DNA of 64,000 nt from Chryseobacterium endalhagicum (GCF_016745235.1 NZ_JAELVM010000001.1:1439856-1503855), one strand, 5' to 3'; counted from the stretch's first letter, positions 33,636 through 42,828 are shown. The notes: generated from the letters alone by a model not told the origin. Translations and numbers: made by a program.

Positions 33636-35066
33636 ATGACGGTGAAAAGTCTTTCCTTTTTTCTGCTTATTTTTCTTTCTGTGAAAAGTTTTTCGCAAAA
33701 GCAGAATGATGTGTATGCTATTATGGATGCCAATGCTCAAAAGCTCGCCCAAAAATCAGGGGCTTATTCCGTTTCCATCGGAATAGTGAAAGACGGAAAA
33801 GTGTATACAAAACACTTCGGGGAAATAGATAAAGGAAAGGGAAATAAAGCAGATGACAATACCTATTTTGAAATAGCATCTGTGACCAAGCTTTTTACCG
33901 GACAATTGCTGGCTCAGGCCGTTTTGGAAAATAAAATTAATCTTGATGACGATATCCGTAAATATCTGAAAGGATCATATCCCAATTTGGAATACAACGG
34001 AACTCCCATTAAAATTAAAGATCTGATTTCCTACAGAACTGCATTGCCGCGTAATCTGCCTGATGACACCGAAATCCGGAAAACAATGTCAGATGAAACG
34101 CCTTTTCAATACAATGCATTAGGAGAGAATTATACAAAAGATCATTTTAAGCAGGATCTTCAAAAAGTAAAACTGGATACCCTACCCGGAATCAAATATA
34201 ATTACAGCAACTTAAGTCTTGAACTGACAGGTCTGATGCTGGAAAATATCTACGGGAAAAGCTATGAAACGCTGCTTAAAGAAAATATCCTGTCAAAAGC
34301 AGGAATGGATCACACCAAACTGGAATTGGGTAAAGGTGAGGTCTTAGCGAATGGATATCATGCAAGCGGACGTCTGATGCCAAAATCCATAAGTCATTTA
34401 TGGGGTGCAAGTGGAGCAAAAACCAAATCGACGATGGGAGATCTGGTGAAGTTCTTACAATATGAACTCGATTCAAAAAACTCAATTGTTCAGGAGTCTC
34501 AACGAAACATCAGTAACAGTAAAGGAGATTGGTACGGGTATTTTTGGGACAGCTACGGCCTTAGTGAACATGGAAAAATGGGGTATAAGCACGGAGGTGC
34601 ATTCGGAGACCAGTTATGGTTTGCGATTTATCCCGAACTGAATACAGGGGTTTGCGTTATTGTAAATGTCAGCGGTCCGGATACATTCCCGGCGCTTTAT
34701 AATTCGGTAGCCAGATTAATGAATGATCTGACGACAAAACCGGGCAAAAAGGAAACTGAAGGATATTATCTGAAAGGAGATAACGTAGTATTTACCTATA
34801 CGCATCCAAAGAATTTAAACTCAAAACTGATCAATAGTGCTTCTGTCGCTGGATCTTTCAATGATTGGAAGACAGACAACAAGAACTACCAGTTAACGAA
34901 GAAAGAAGATAACCGCTTCGAGTTGGAAGTTCCGAAATCCGGTTTTGAAAAAGAGAAAACCTATGCCTTTAAACTGGTTCTAAACGGAGACGACTGGATC
35001 AATGCATCAAAAAACGCTTCCAATACAGACGGAACAGATGACAATAATCTGACGTTGAAGCTGTAA
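33636..35066 (+). CDS. Serine hydrolase (class C beta-lactamase fold) with C-terminal glycogen-binding-like domain
   Basis: A 476-residue secreted protein with signal peptide ending SFS-Q. The penicillin-binding fold motifs are Ser82-x-x-Lys85 (ASVTKLFTG), Tyr190-Ser-Asn192 (YNYSNLS) and His319-Gly-Gly (KHGGAFG), so the active site looks complete; such proteins are esterases, D-aminopeptidases or D,D-peptidases more often than beta-lactamases. From about residue 380 it carries an extra domain (SASVAGSFNDWK, RFELEVPKSGF, TYAFKLVLNGDDWIND-like) that resembles the CBM48/AMPK-beta glycogen-binding immunoglobulin fold. This fusion suggests binding of a glycan or other polymer. It sits between purB and purL, unrelated in function. 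Confidence 0.85.
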   Translation: MTVKSLSFFLLIFLSVKSFSQKQNDVYAIMDANAQKLAQKSGAYSVSIGIVKDGKVYTKHFGEIDKGKGNKADDNTYFEIASVTKLFTGQLLAQAVLENKINLDDDIRKYLKGSYPNLEYNGTPIKIKDLISYRTALPRNLPDDTEIRKTMSDETPFQYNALGENYTKDHFKQDLQKVKLDTLPGIKYNYSNLSLELTGLMLENIYGKSYETLLKENILSKAGMDHTKLELGKGEVLANGYHASGRLMPKSISHLWGASGAKTKSTMGDLVKFLQYELDSKNSIVQESQRNISNSKGDWYGYFWDSYGLSEHGKMGYKHGGAFGDQLWFAIYPELNTGVCVIVNVSGPDTFPALYNSVARLMNDLTTKPGKKETEGYYLKGDNVVFTYTHPKNLNSKLINSASVAGSFNDWKTDNKNYQLTKKEDNRFELEVPKSGFEKEKTYAFKLVLNGDDWINASKNASNTDGTDDNNLTLKL

Positions 35067-35141
35067 AATATAAAGGACCAATAGGGTTCTGAAAAAAGTA
35101 AAAAGAAAGTAATAAATCTAATATTTAAAATCTGACATCTA

Positions 35142-38100
35142 ATGTCTAATAACAAAAGAATTTTCGTAGAAAAAAGAGGAATTTTCGATGTTGAAAGTCC
35201 AAAAATTTTTGATGAAGTAAAAGCAGTCGTTCCGTCTGTCCAAAGCGTAAAAGTGTACAATATTTACGATATTTTTGGATTAAATGACGGTGAATTCGAA
35301 AAAGTGGTAAGCAACACTTTCGTAGATCCCGTTACTGATATTTTGCATGAAGAAAATCCTGCAAAAGGAATTAATTTCGGAATGGAATTTTTACCCGGCC
35401 AGTACGATCAGCGTGCAGATTCTGCACAGCAGTGTATCGCGTTACTCACGGAGAATGAAAAATCTAAAGTAAGAAGCGGAAAACTGATCCAGTTTGAAGG
35501 CGTTTCTGAAGCAGATTTAGTAAAAATCAAAGACCTTCTGATCAATAAGGTTGAATCTCAGGAAAAAGATCTTTCCATTCTGGATATTCCGGCAGACGAA
35601 ATTCCGTCAAAAGTTTTGATCCACGAAAATTTCATCAGTTTCAATGATGCTGAGCTTGAGAATTTTTACAATAATCACGGTTTCGCATTAGGATTGGACG
35701 ACCTGAAATTTATTCAGGAATACTTTAAAACAGAAAAGAGAAATCCTACCGAGACCGAACTGAAAGTTTTAGACACCTATTGGAGTGACCACTGCCGTCA
35801 TACCACTTTTGAAACAGAATTGTCAGACATTCAGTTTGAAGGAGCATTCAAACAGACACTGGATACTATTTTCAGTGACTATATCGAAAAAAGAAAATTC
35901 TTAGGCCGCGAGCTGAAGCCGATCTCTTTAATGGATCTTGCGACAGTTTGTGGTAAATATTTCCATAAAACAGGGAATCTGGAGAACCTTGTCATCTCAG
36001 ACGAGATTAATGCATGTACGATTCAGATCGAAGCTGAATACGACGGTAAAAAAGAGCCGTGGTATTTATTATTCAAAAATGAAACCCATAATCACCCTAC
36101 GGAAATTGAACCTTTCGGAGGGGCTTCAACCTGCTTGGGAGGAGCGATCAGAGATCCTTTGTCCGGAAGATCATTTGTATTCCAGGCGATGAGATTAACG
36201 GGTGCTGCCGATGTTTTAGAACCGGTTGATAAAACGTTACCGGGAAAATTACCTCAGAAAACCATCACGAAACAGGCTGCCAATGGATATTCATCTTACG
36301 GAAATCAGATCGGCTTAGCTACGACTATGGTTTCTGAAATCTACGACGAAGGCTACAAAGCCAAGAGAATGGAAGTAGGATTCGTTACCGGAGCCGTTCC
36401 TGTAGACTGGGTAAGACGTGACAAGCCTGAAAATGGAGATTCCATCATTATTTTAGGAGGTGCTACGGGCCGTGACGGTGTAGGAGGAGCGAGCGGAAGT
36501 TCAAAAGAACAGGATGAAACTTCTATCCACACCATGAGTTCTGAAGTTCAGAAAGGAAATGCCGTTGAAGAACGTAAAATTCAGAGATTATTCAGAAACC
36601 CTGAAGTAACGAGGTTGATTAAAAAATCAAATGACTTCGGAGCAGGAGGTGTTTCCGTAGCTATCGGTGAAATTGCAGATTCATTAGAAGTGAATCTTGA
36701 TGTTTTACCATTAAAATATGAAGGATTGAATGGAACCGAGCTTGCTATTTCCGAATCTCAGGAAAGAATGGCTGTGGTGGTAGATCCGAAAGATAAAGAA
36801 CAGTTCATCAAATTCTGTGAGGAAGAAAATATTGTCGCTGTAGAAGTGGCAAAAGTGACCGATTCAGGAAGAATGCAGATGTTCTGGAAAGGTGATAAAA
36901 TCGTTGACCTTTCAAGAGAATTCTTAGATACCAACGGATGTTCCAAAACTCAGGAGGTGAAAATTACCCATCTTGAGGAAGTAAAAGAAGAAACACCTGC
37001 TTTTACAAAAGAGAACTTTATGACCATATTAAGCGACAAAAATGTAGCTTCCCAAAAAGGACTGTTGGAAATGTTCGACTCTTCTGTAGGAGGAACTACG
37101 GTTGCGATGCCGCTTGGAGGAAAATACCAGCAGACATTGATGGAAGGAAGTGCTCAGACACTGCCGATTTTAGGAGCAAAAGATATCGAAACCGTTTCTT
37201 TTGCAAGCTGGGGATTTGATACCGCAATTTCAAAACAGAATTCACTCTTGGGAGCTTCTTATGCAGTCGTGGAAAGCGTTGCTAAGATCGCTGCTATGGG
37301 AGGTGATTATAAAAATATCAGATTAACGTTCCAGGAATATTTCGAAAAACTGGGTCAGAATCCTGAGAAATGGGGGAAACCTTTAGCTTCACTTCTGGGA
37401 GCTTACGATGCTCAGATCAACCTTGGTCTTGCAGCAATCGGAGGAAAAGACTCAATGAGCGGTACGTATCAGGATCTGAATGTTCCGCCGACATTGATTT
37501 CATTTGCCTGTGCTAATGGTGAGAAGAAAAACGTTATTTCCCCGGAATTCAAGAATGCCGGGAATAAACTGTATTTCTTCAGTCATATTCCTCAGGAAAA
37601 CGGACTTCCTAACTATGAAAGCTTAAAAGAAATCTTCGGATTTATTTTCGACAATATCAAAGCCGGGAAAATTGTTTCTGTGAAAACCGTTAAAGAAGGC
37701 GGGGCTGCAGTAGCTTTAGCGAAAATGAGCTTTGGAAACAGATTGGGAGCAGACATCACCATTGAGGAGAATGCTTTATTGGCTAAGGATATTGGTAGCT
37801 TAATCATCGAATCAAAAGAAGAGTTGAGCAATGCTTCTCTTCAGCAGATCGGTCAAGTAAAAGATTCAGGTATTTTAAAAATCAATAACCTTGAATCTCA
37901 AATCTCAGAGCTAGAATCTGCCTACACGGGAACATTTGAAAACCTTTTCCCAACACAGGAAAAAGAAAAATTAACGGTTGAAATCGATGAAAAATCAAAC
38001 TCAATCAACCCAAGAAATATCATCATTAAAAAACACGGAATTGCTCAGCCGAAAGTATTTGCTCCTGTATTCCCGGGAACAAATTGCGAGTACGAAACCC

Positions 38101-38837
38101 TGAATGCATTCCATAAAGAAGGAGCTGTCATCAGCAGTCTTCCGTTGAAAAACATCAGTCACCAGTTATTGGATGAAAGCATTGATGCGTGGGTAGAAGA
38201 GATCAGAACCTCTCAGATCCTTGCCTTCTCAGGAGGTTTCTCAGCAGGTGATGAGCCGGATGGTTCAGCGAAATTCATCGTTAACGTTCTTAAAAACGAA
38301 AAGATGAGAAATGCTGTTCACGAATTATTGGACAGAGATGGAATGATCATCGGAATCTGTAACGGCTTCCAGGCTTTGGTTAAATCCGGTCTGCTACCTT
38401 ACGGAAGAATTAAAGATCTGGATGAAAATTCTCCGACATTGGCTCACAATGCGATCAGAAGACATATTTCACAGATGGTGAACGTAAAAGTGATCAATGA
38501 CGAAAGTCCTTGGTTAAAAGGAATGAAGGATCAGGTATTCACCATTCCTATCTCTCACGGTGAAGGACGTTTCATGGCTTCAGAAGAAGAAATCAAGAAG
38601 TTGTACGAAAACGGACAGATTGCGACTCAGTATATCGATCTTGATGGAAACATTGCCCACGGAATGCCATTCAACCCAAATAATTCATTATTCGGAATTG
38701 AAGGGGTTACCAGTCCTTGCGGAAAGATTTACGGAAGAATGGGACACCCGGAGCGTTTTGCAGAAGGCCTCATGAAGAACATACCGACCGCAAACTACCA
38801 CAACATATTCAAAAACGGAGTAGAATACTTCAAATAA
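35142..38837 (+). CDS. purL: Phosphoribosylformylglycinamidine synthase (single-chain)
   Basis: Fourth step of purine synthesis: FGAR plus glutamine and ATP to FGAM. The 1231-residue single-chain type joins the synthetase halves (YWSDHCRHTTFETEL near 205, NETHNHPTEIEPFGGASTCLGGAIRDPL near 315 with the ATP-site His, RDGVGGASGSS near 445, GGKDSMSGTY near 765) to a C-terminal glutamine amidotransferase. The amidotransferase Cys1073 is in GICNGFQALVKSG, with SHGEGRFM and GHPERFAEG supplying the rest of its triad region. It is followed by a strong terminator. Distance to purB suggests no shared operon. Confidence 0.97.
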   Translation: MSNNKRIFVEKRGIFDVESPKIFDEVKAVVPSVQSVKVYNIYDIFGLNDGEFEKVVSNTFVDPVTDILHEENPAKGINFGMEFLPGQYDQRADSAQQCIALLTENEKSKVRSGKLIQFEGVSEADLVKIKDLLINKVESQEKDLSILDIPADEIPSKVLIHENFISFNDAELENFYNNHGFALGLDDLKFIQEYFKTEKRNPTETELKVLDTYWSDHCRHTTFETELSDIQFEGAFKQTLDTIFSDYIEKRKFLGRELKPISLMDLATVCGKYFHKTGNLENLVISDEINACTIQIEAEYDGKKEPWYLLFKNETHNHPTEIEPFGGASTCLGGAIRDPLSGRSFVFQAMRLTGAADVLEPVDKTLPGKLPQKTITKQAANGYSSYGNQIGLATTMVSEIYDEGYKAKRMEVGFVTGAVPVDWVRRDKPENGDSIIILGGATGRDGVGGASGSSKEQDETSIHTMSSEVQKGNAVEERKIQRLFRNPEVTRLIKKSNDFGAGGVSVAIGEIADSLEVNLDVLPLKYEGLNGTELAISESQERMAVVVDPKDKEQFIKFCEEENIVAVEVAKVTDSGRMQMFWKGDKIVDLSREFLDTNGCSKTQEVKITHLEEVKEETPAFTKENFMTILSDKNVASQKGLLEMFDSSVGGTTVAMPLGGKYQQTLMEGSAQTLPILGAKDIETVSFASWGFDTAISKQNSLLGASYAVVESVAKIAAMGGDYKNIRLTFQEYFEKLGQNPEKWGKPLASLLGAYDAQINLGLAAIGGKDSMSGTYQDLNVPPTLISFACANGEKKNVISPEFKNAGNKLYFFSHIPQENGLPNYESLKEIFGFIFDNIKAGKIVSVKTVKEGGAAVALAKMSFGNRLGADITIEENALLAKDIGSLIIESKEELSNASLQQIGQVKDSGILKINNLESQISELESAYTGTFENLFPTQEKEKLTVEIDEKSNSINPRNIIIKKHGIAQPKVFAPVFPGTNCEYETLNAFHKEGAVISSLPLKNISHQLLDESIDAWVEEIRTSQILAFSGGFSAGDEPDGSAKFIVNVLKNEKMRNAVHELLDRDGMIIGICNGFQALVKSGLLPYGRIKDLDENSPTLAHNAIRRHISQMVNVKVINDESPWLKGMKDQVFTIPISHGEGRFMASEEEIKKLYENGQIATQYIDLDGNIAHGMPFNPNNSLFGIEGVTSPCGKIYGRMGHPERFAEGLMKNIPTANYHNIFKNGVEYFK

Positions 38838-38843
38838 ATATAG

Positions 38844-38876
38844 AAATGACCGCCACTGAATGGCGGTCATTTTTTA
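38844..38876 (+). terminator. Terminator after purL
   Basis: AAATGACCGCCA / TGGCGGTCATTTTT around CTGAA: strong stem with T run. Confidence 0.92.
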
Positions 38877-39207
38877 TATCAGAATTCTTTGCTTTTGTTA
38901 AACCAAGTATGTATTCATGGAAGTTTTGCGTTGAGTTTTATATTTTTTTGACAAAGTTTTTACTTTAGACGATGTTGAGTTTAAAGTAATGCAAAGAGCT
39001 CGACTACGCCGCCAATGAAGCGAGTGAATAATACGTCTGCTTAATCGAATCAATGTTAATTGATTCCTTCTTTGCCTCCTCAAAATATGCAGTATTAGAA
39101 TGAAAACTTTGCGTTAAATCCTTGATAGAAATATGAATTTTTATTGGATAATTTAGTCACAAAAAAAGCCTTTTTTTATATTTACGGAATAAAATCTTAC
39201 AGCAACG
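38877..39207. other. Gene-free spacer with local oddities
   Basis: Two related direct words, AAGTTTTGCGTTGAGTTTTA (38921) and AAACTTTGCGTTAAATCC (39104), flank a more GC-rich 38960-39090 block. I see no convincing gene; a minus-strand open frame across 38898-39083 has no recognisable features. The block may be another dispersed element. Confidence 0.4.
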
Positions 39208-39612
39208 ATGTTGAACTCAAATCAAAATAAAACAATCACCATCAACGGCAGCCGTTTCTCAGACCTGCCTGGATTCTATGATGAAGCTTCTTTGGTATTC
39301 ATGAAAGATACAGACTGGAAAGTAGGAACACTCGATGGCTTCGACGATATTCTGTACGGCGGTTTCGGAGTATTTGAAAACAAAGATGAAGTTGAGATCA
39401 CATGGAAAAAATCCCAAAAGTCAAGAGAAGATCTCGGCCCGGAAGCAACCCGTATTTTTTATGAAAATAAAATCAAACAGGGAAGACCTTACAACGTAGA
39501 ACTGATCCGGCAAAAACTGGATGAATTACTCTCCGAAAATGGACAGACACTCTTTGAAATTTTAATTGAAATTATACAATCACACAAAAATATTACCCTA
39601 ATTTTGGAGTGA
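39208..39612 (+). CDS. Barstar family protein
   Basis: Barstar-type proteins inhibit barnase-like ribonucleases by blocking the active site. This 134-residue product has the fold's order: an opening beta strand with TITINGSRFSDLPGFYDEASLVFM, the WKVGTLDGFDDILYGGFG loop where barstar places the inhibitory Asp residues, VEITWKKSQKSREDLG, and the last helix-strand TLFEILIEIIQSHKNITLILE. No barnase or other toxin is seen within the window, so it is an orphan immunity-like gene or has another role. Confidence 0.8.
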   Translation: MLNSNQNKTITINGSRFSDLPGFYDEASLVFMKDTDWKVGTLDGFDDILYGGFGVFENKDEVEITWKKSQKSREDLGPEATRIFYENKIKQGRPYNVELIRQKLDELLSENGQTLFEILIEIIQSHKNITLILE

Positions 39613-39745
39613 TATTAGACGGATGATGAGTTATAAGTTATAAGTGATGAGTTATGAGTGATGAGTGATGGTCAACAGTATTACTGATATCCTAACAATA
39701 CTAATTTCTAACATCTAACTTCTAATATCTAACATCTAATTTAAA
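39613..39745. repeat. Degenerate repeat with purine-rich and pyrimidine-rich arms
   Basis: Purine-rich arm GATGAGTTATAAG / GTGATGAGTTATGAG units (39623-39670), core TGATATCCT (39685-39693), then pyrimidine-rich TAACATCTAACTTCTAATATC units (39700-39740). The same design is at 7150-7385. Confidence 0.75.
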
Positions 39746-39747
39746 AA

Positions 39748-40374
39748 ATGAAAAAAATGATTTACGGGCTGTTCTTCGGCGACAGCATTACTTATGGAGA
39801 ATACGACGGAGTATTCGGCGGATGGGTAGATATCCTGAAAAGATATGCCCTGCAGCAGTTTCATGAAGGGAGCAACGAACTGATTCTTTTTAATCTTGGA
39901 ATAGGCGGTGAAACCACAGAAGGCTTACTGAAAAGAATGCCTCACGAACTGGCTGCCAGAAATTCTGCAGAAGGAAATATTGTTTTTATCGGGTATGGGG
40001 CCAATGATCTTGCCGTAAAGAATGGAAGTCAGATGGTAAGTGCTGATCAGTTCAGGAATAATATCAAAACGGCAGTTCAGCATGCCAAACACTATTCCGG
40101 GGATATTTATCTGGTGAGTATTCTTCCGTTTTCCGAAAAAGTAGATGGAATAGAATCTGCAACAGGGAAATTACGGATCAACGGAGATGTTTTAATATAC
40201 AACCAGATTCTTAAAGATACAGCCGCTGAAAATGCTTTACACTATATTGATTTTTATGCTGCAATAGTGGAAGACAAAGAAATTCTGCTTTCTGCTGACG
40301 GCGTTCATCCCAATGAAAAAGGCTACGGCATCATGGCTGAAACGGCAATACCAATCATTGAAAAATATTTATAA
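39748..40374 (+). CDS. SGNH/GDSL hydrolase
   Basis: A 208-residue esterase-fold enzyme with the four family blocks: GDSITYGEY (catalytic Ser at 11), the Gly of NLGIGGETTEG, the Asn of GYGANDLAV, and the Asp-x-x-His pair in ADGVHPNEKGYGIM. This is the SGNH arrangement of lysophospholipase/acyl-esterase enzymes. No signal peptide is present, so it acts in the cytoplasm unless an alternative export route exists. Its stop codon shares a base with the next gene's start (TAATG). Confidence 0.92.
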   Translation: MKKMIYGLFFGDSITYGEYDGVFGGWVDILKRYALQQFHEGSNELILFNLGIGGETTEGLLKRMPHELAARNSAEGNIVFIGYGANDLAVKNGSQMVSADQFRNNIKTAVQHAKHYSGDIYLVSILPFSEKVDGIESATGKLRINGDVLIYNQILKDTAAENALHYIDFYAAIVEDKEILLSADGVHPNEKGYGIMAETAIPIIEKYL

Positions 40375-40706
40375 TGGTCCATTTATTTTCTTACGGAACC
40401 CTGCAGAAAGAGCAGGTACAAATTGAAACATTCGGAAGACTTCTGGAAGGGGAGAAAGATATTCTGACAGGTTATACAATGAAAATGGTGGAAATTACCG
40501 ATCCAGAAGTGTTGCGCAAAAGCAACCAGAAATACCATCCGATCCTGGAACTGTCTGGAGACAGCGGTGATGAAGTGGAAGGAATGCTTTTCGAAGTGAC
40601 GGAAGAGGAAATTCTTCAGGCAGATGAATATGAAGTGGATGATTATAAAAGAATTGAAGCGGTTTTCAAATCGGGAAAGAAAGGATTTATTTATGTTGGG
40701 AAATAA
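40374..40706 (+). CDS. Gamma-glutamylcyclotransferase family protein (AIG2-like)
   Basis: A 110-residue AIG2-like barrel with the substrate loop FSYGTLQKEQVQ at residues 5-16, VEGMLFEVTEEEILQADEYE where the catalytic acid Glu lies near residue 82, and YKRIEAVFKSGKKGFIYVG at the end. These small enzymes cyclise gamma-glutamyl amines. It is coupled to the upstream SGNH gene by a one-base overlap, so they are translated from one message. Confidence 0.85.
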   Translation: MVHLFSYGTLQKEQVQIETFGRLLEGEKDILTGYTMKMVEITDPEVLRKSNQKYHPILELSGDSGDEVEGMLFEVTEEEILQADEYEVDDYKRIEAVFKSGKKGFIYVGK

Positions 40707-40747
40707 ATGCTCTCCCACGGACTTTTAAAACGATTTTTATCAATATC

Positions 40748-40771
40748 AACGGGCTTTAGCCCGTTTTTTTA
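40748..40771 (+). terminator. GGGCTTTAGCCC hairpin acting as terminator
   Basis: AACGGGCTTTAGCCCGTTTTTTT: a perfect palindrome with a T run on the plus strand. Same repeat family as 45.9-46.8 kb. A variant (TGGGCTTTAGCCCATT) lies at 40876-40891. Confidence 0.85.
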
Positions 40772-40940
40772 TTAAATGTATATGAATGAATTAATTCCCG
40801 CAGTAATATTTTTTTTCTCCCACAGATTTCGCAGATGCCACAGATTTTTAACATACAGAAAATATCCAATAGGGATGGGCTTTAGCCCATTCAACATTCA
40901 TTCAACACATAATTATTAATCCAATAGCAATGTTTAATTT

Positions 40941-40984
40941 TAATCCCTAATCCCTAATCCCTAATCCCTAATCCCTAATCCCTA
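40941..40984. repeat. TAATCCC tandem repeat, six copies, overlapping the dgkA stop codon
   Basis: Six perfect TAATCCC units then CTA. On the minus strand the repeat reads (TAGGGAT)n and starts with the TAG stop codon of the diacylglycerol kinase gene. Confidence 0.95.
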
Positions 40985-41335
40985 AAAAACATATTTCCAG
41001 TAAACCACAATCCCTACAATAACAGATCCCACTACCATCACCAAAACAGCTCCCGCAGCAATATCTTTAATAAAGCCAATTCTTTTATCGAAATCAGGTT
41101 GAATGATGTCACATACTTTTTCTATCGCTGTATTAAAAATTTCAGCACTTAAAACACTTAAGGAAGCCATAAGAATAAGAGCTGCATCCACTGTTGAAAG
41201 TTTAAAATAGAAGATCAGAAAAAGATTAATGAAAAAGGCGGCAAGTTCGATCTGGAAATTTCTTTCCGTTTTCGCCATCAGAAGAATACCGCGCAAAGCG
41301 TTGATGAAACTTTTATAAATCGGCGGTTTTCGCAT
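40982..41335 (-). CDS. dgkA: Diacylglycerol/undecaprenol kinase family protein
   Basis: A 117-residue integral membrane kinase of the DgkA family. Landmarks: the N-terminal amphipathic KSFINALRGI, ERNFQIELAAFFINL (the Glu-x-N region), membrane helices at about residues 30-47, 50-70 and 95-115, the motif VLSAEIFNTAIEKVCDII (catalytic Glu and Asn-Thr-x-x-Glu), and DKRIGFIKDIAAGAVLV with its Asp before the last helix. In this phylum it probably recycles undecaprenol or diacylglycerol. Its TAG stop is part of a TAATCCC tandem repeat. Confidence 0.88.
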   Translation of the reverse strand: MRKPPIYKSFINALRGILLMAKTERNFQIELAAFFINLFLIFYFKLSTVDAALILMASLSVLSAEIFNTAIEKVCDIIQPDFDKRIGFIKDIAAGAVLVMVVGSVIVGIVVYWKYVF

Positions 41336-41562
41336 GGTTTATTTTCTGACAAATATAGGATTTGTATTTTGATGAAGAGGGGACGGTGACGTTCTGTTTT
41401 TATTATACTATTCACGCATCAATGAAAAACGGGTGCGGGAAATCTTAACATAAAAAATTAATCATTGCCAAAATCCGGATATAAAGTCAAGTCTCAAAAC
41501 AGATTAGTGATATTTGTGAAAAACTCCCTATGATTATTTTTTTCATTATAGTTTCTATTTAT

Positions 41563-41570
41563 TATATTTG
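41563..41570 (+). promoter_or_regulatory. Probable -7 box of dnaN
   Basis: TATATTTG fits TAnnTTTG, 22 bases before the ATG; no clear -33 box. Confidence 0.5.
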
Positions 41571-41591
41571 TAGAAACTTATTTTTAAATCT

Positions 41592-42722
41592 ATGAAATTT
41601 ATTATTTCAAGTGGTGAACTGCAGAAAGCATTGCAAACTGTAAGTGGCGTAATATCAAGCTCTCAATCGAGACCGATTTTAGAAAACTATCTTTTTGAAT
41701 TAGACGGAAATAACGTTACCATTACAGCATCTGATGGCGAGACTACTCTTGTGACTTCTCTGGAAGTAAAGTCTGACGATTCGGGTAAATTTGCCGTTCC
41801 TGCTAAAATTTTTCAGGATTTTATCAAGACTTATGGTGAACAGCCTTTAACGTTCGTGGTAAAGGATAATGCAGAAGGAACCGGAAGCCAGCTTGAGATT
41901 TTAGATGAAAAAGACAATTTCGCAGTAGCGCTGGATAATGCTGATGATTACCCTGAGCTGCCGGAATTTGACGCGTCTCAGAGCGTAGCAATGCCGGCCG
42001 GAGTTTTATCCGAAGCTTTAACGAACACTCTTTTTGCAACCAGCAACGATTCTCTTCGTCCGGTAATGACAGGTGTATTGTTCCAGTTTGGTGAGAACGA
42101 AACGAATTTTGTTTCTACCGATTCTCACAGATTGGTTGTATATAAAAGAACAGACCTGATGAACGCCGAGCCTATGGAATTCATCATGCCTAAAAAGCCT
42201 CTGAACATTTTCAAAAATATCTTAGCAAGCTCCAATGAAGACGTGACCATCGACTTCAACGAGAATATGGCTAAATTTACTTTTGGAAAACATATCTGGA
42301 TCTGCAGACTGATAGACGGGAAATATCCTAACTATACAGCCGTAATCCCGAAAGAAAATCCAAATATACTGACGATCAACAGAAACCTTCTTTTAGGAGC
42401 GATCAAAAGAGCATCGATCATGTCTAACAAATCTACCAACCAGGTGAGATTTAAGCTGTCTGCCAACATTCTTCACCTTCATGCCGAAGATACGGAATAT
42501 GCAAACAAAGCGGATATGCAGATTCCTTGCGACTATAACGGAGAAGATATCAATATCGGTTTCAGCTCGAAGTTTTTAACGGAGATGCTTACGATTTTAA
42601 GCTCTGACGATATCACGATGAAAATGTCTCAACCGAACAGACCGGGAATTATTGAACCTCTTGACGGTCTTGAAGAAAGTGAAAATATTTTAATGTTATC
42701 AATGCCGGTAATCGGATTGTAA
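41592..42722 (+). CDS. dnaN: DNA polymerase III beta subunit (sliding clamp)
   Basis: Ring clamp that holds the replicase on DNA. The 376-residue product has the three repeated domains of the clamp: MKFIISSGELQKALQTVSGVISSSQSRPILENYLFE at the start, ATSNDSLRPVMTGVLFQF in the middle, and QPNRPGIIEPLDGLEE...ILMLSMPV at the end, the last feeding the peptide-binding pocket. Length is typical. It stands alone with its own promoter and terminator, not beside dnaA. Confidence 0.97.
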   Translation: MKFIISSGELQKALQTVSGVISSSQSRPILENYLFELDGNNVTITASDGETTLVTSLEVKSDDSGKFAVPAKIFQDFIKTYGEQPLTFVVKDNAEGTGSQLEILDEKDNFAVALDNADDYPELPEFDASQSVAMPAGVLSEALTNTLFATSNDSLRPVMTGVLFQFGENETNFVSTDSHRLVVYKRTDLMNAEPMEFIMPKKPLNIFKNILASSNEDVTIDFNENMAKFTFGKHIWICRLIDGKYPNYTAVIPKENPNILTINRNLLLGAIKRASIMSNKSTNQVRFKLSANILHLHAEDTEYANKADMQIPCDYNGEDINIGFSSKFLTEMLTILSSDDITMKMSQPNRPGIIEPLDGLEESENILMLSMPVIGL

Positions 42723-42744
42723 TAAATTAAGAAAATAATTAATG

Positions 42745-42777
42745 AAAAGGATTTTGAGTTATCAAAATCCTTTTTTA
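42745..42777 (+). terminator. Terminator after dnaN
   Basis: AAAAGGATTTTGA / TCAAAATCCTTTT around GTTA, with a T tract. Confidence 0.9.
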
Positions 42778-42828
42778 TTGTAATAGCTTTAATATTGTTT
42801 TTAGAAATATGGAACTTAAAACTAATAC

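Noticed and set aside
40941..40984. Telomere-like repeat end
   Set aside because: Only six TAATCCC units lie inside a continuous chromosome between two genes; the resemblance to eukaryotic telomere repeats is coincidental.
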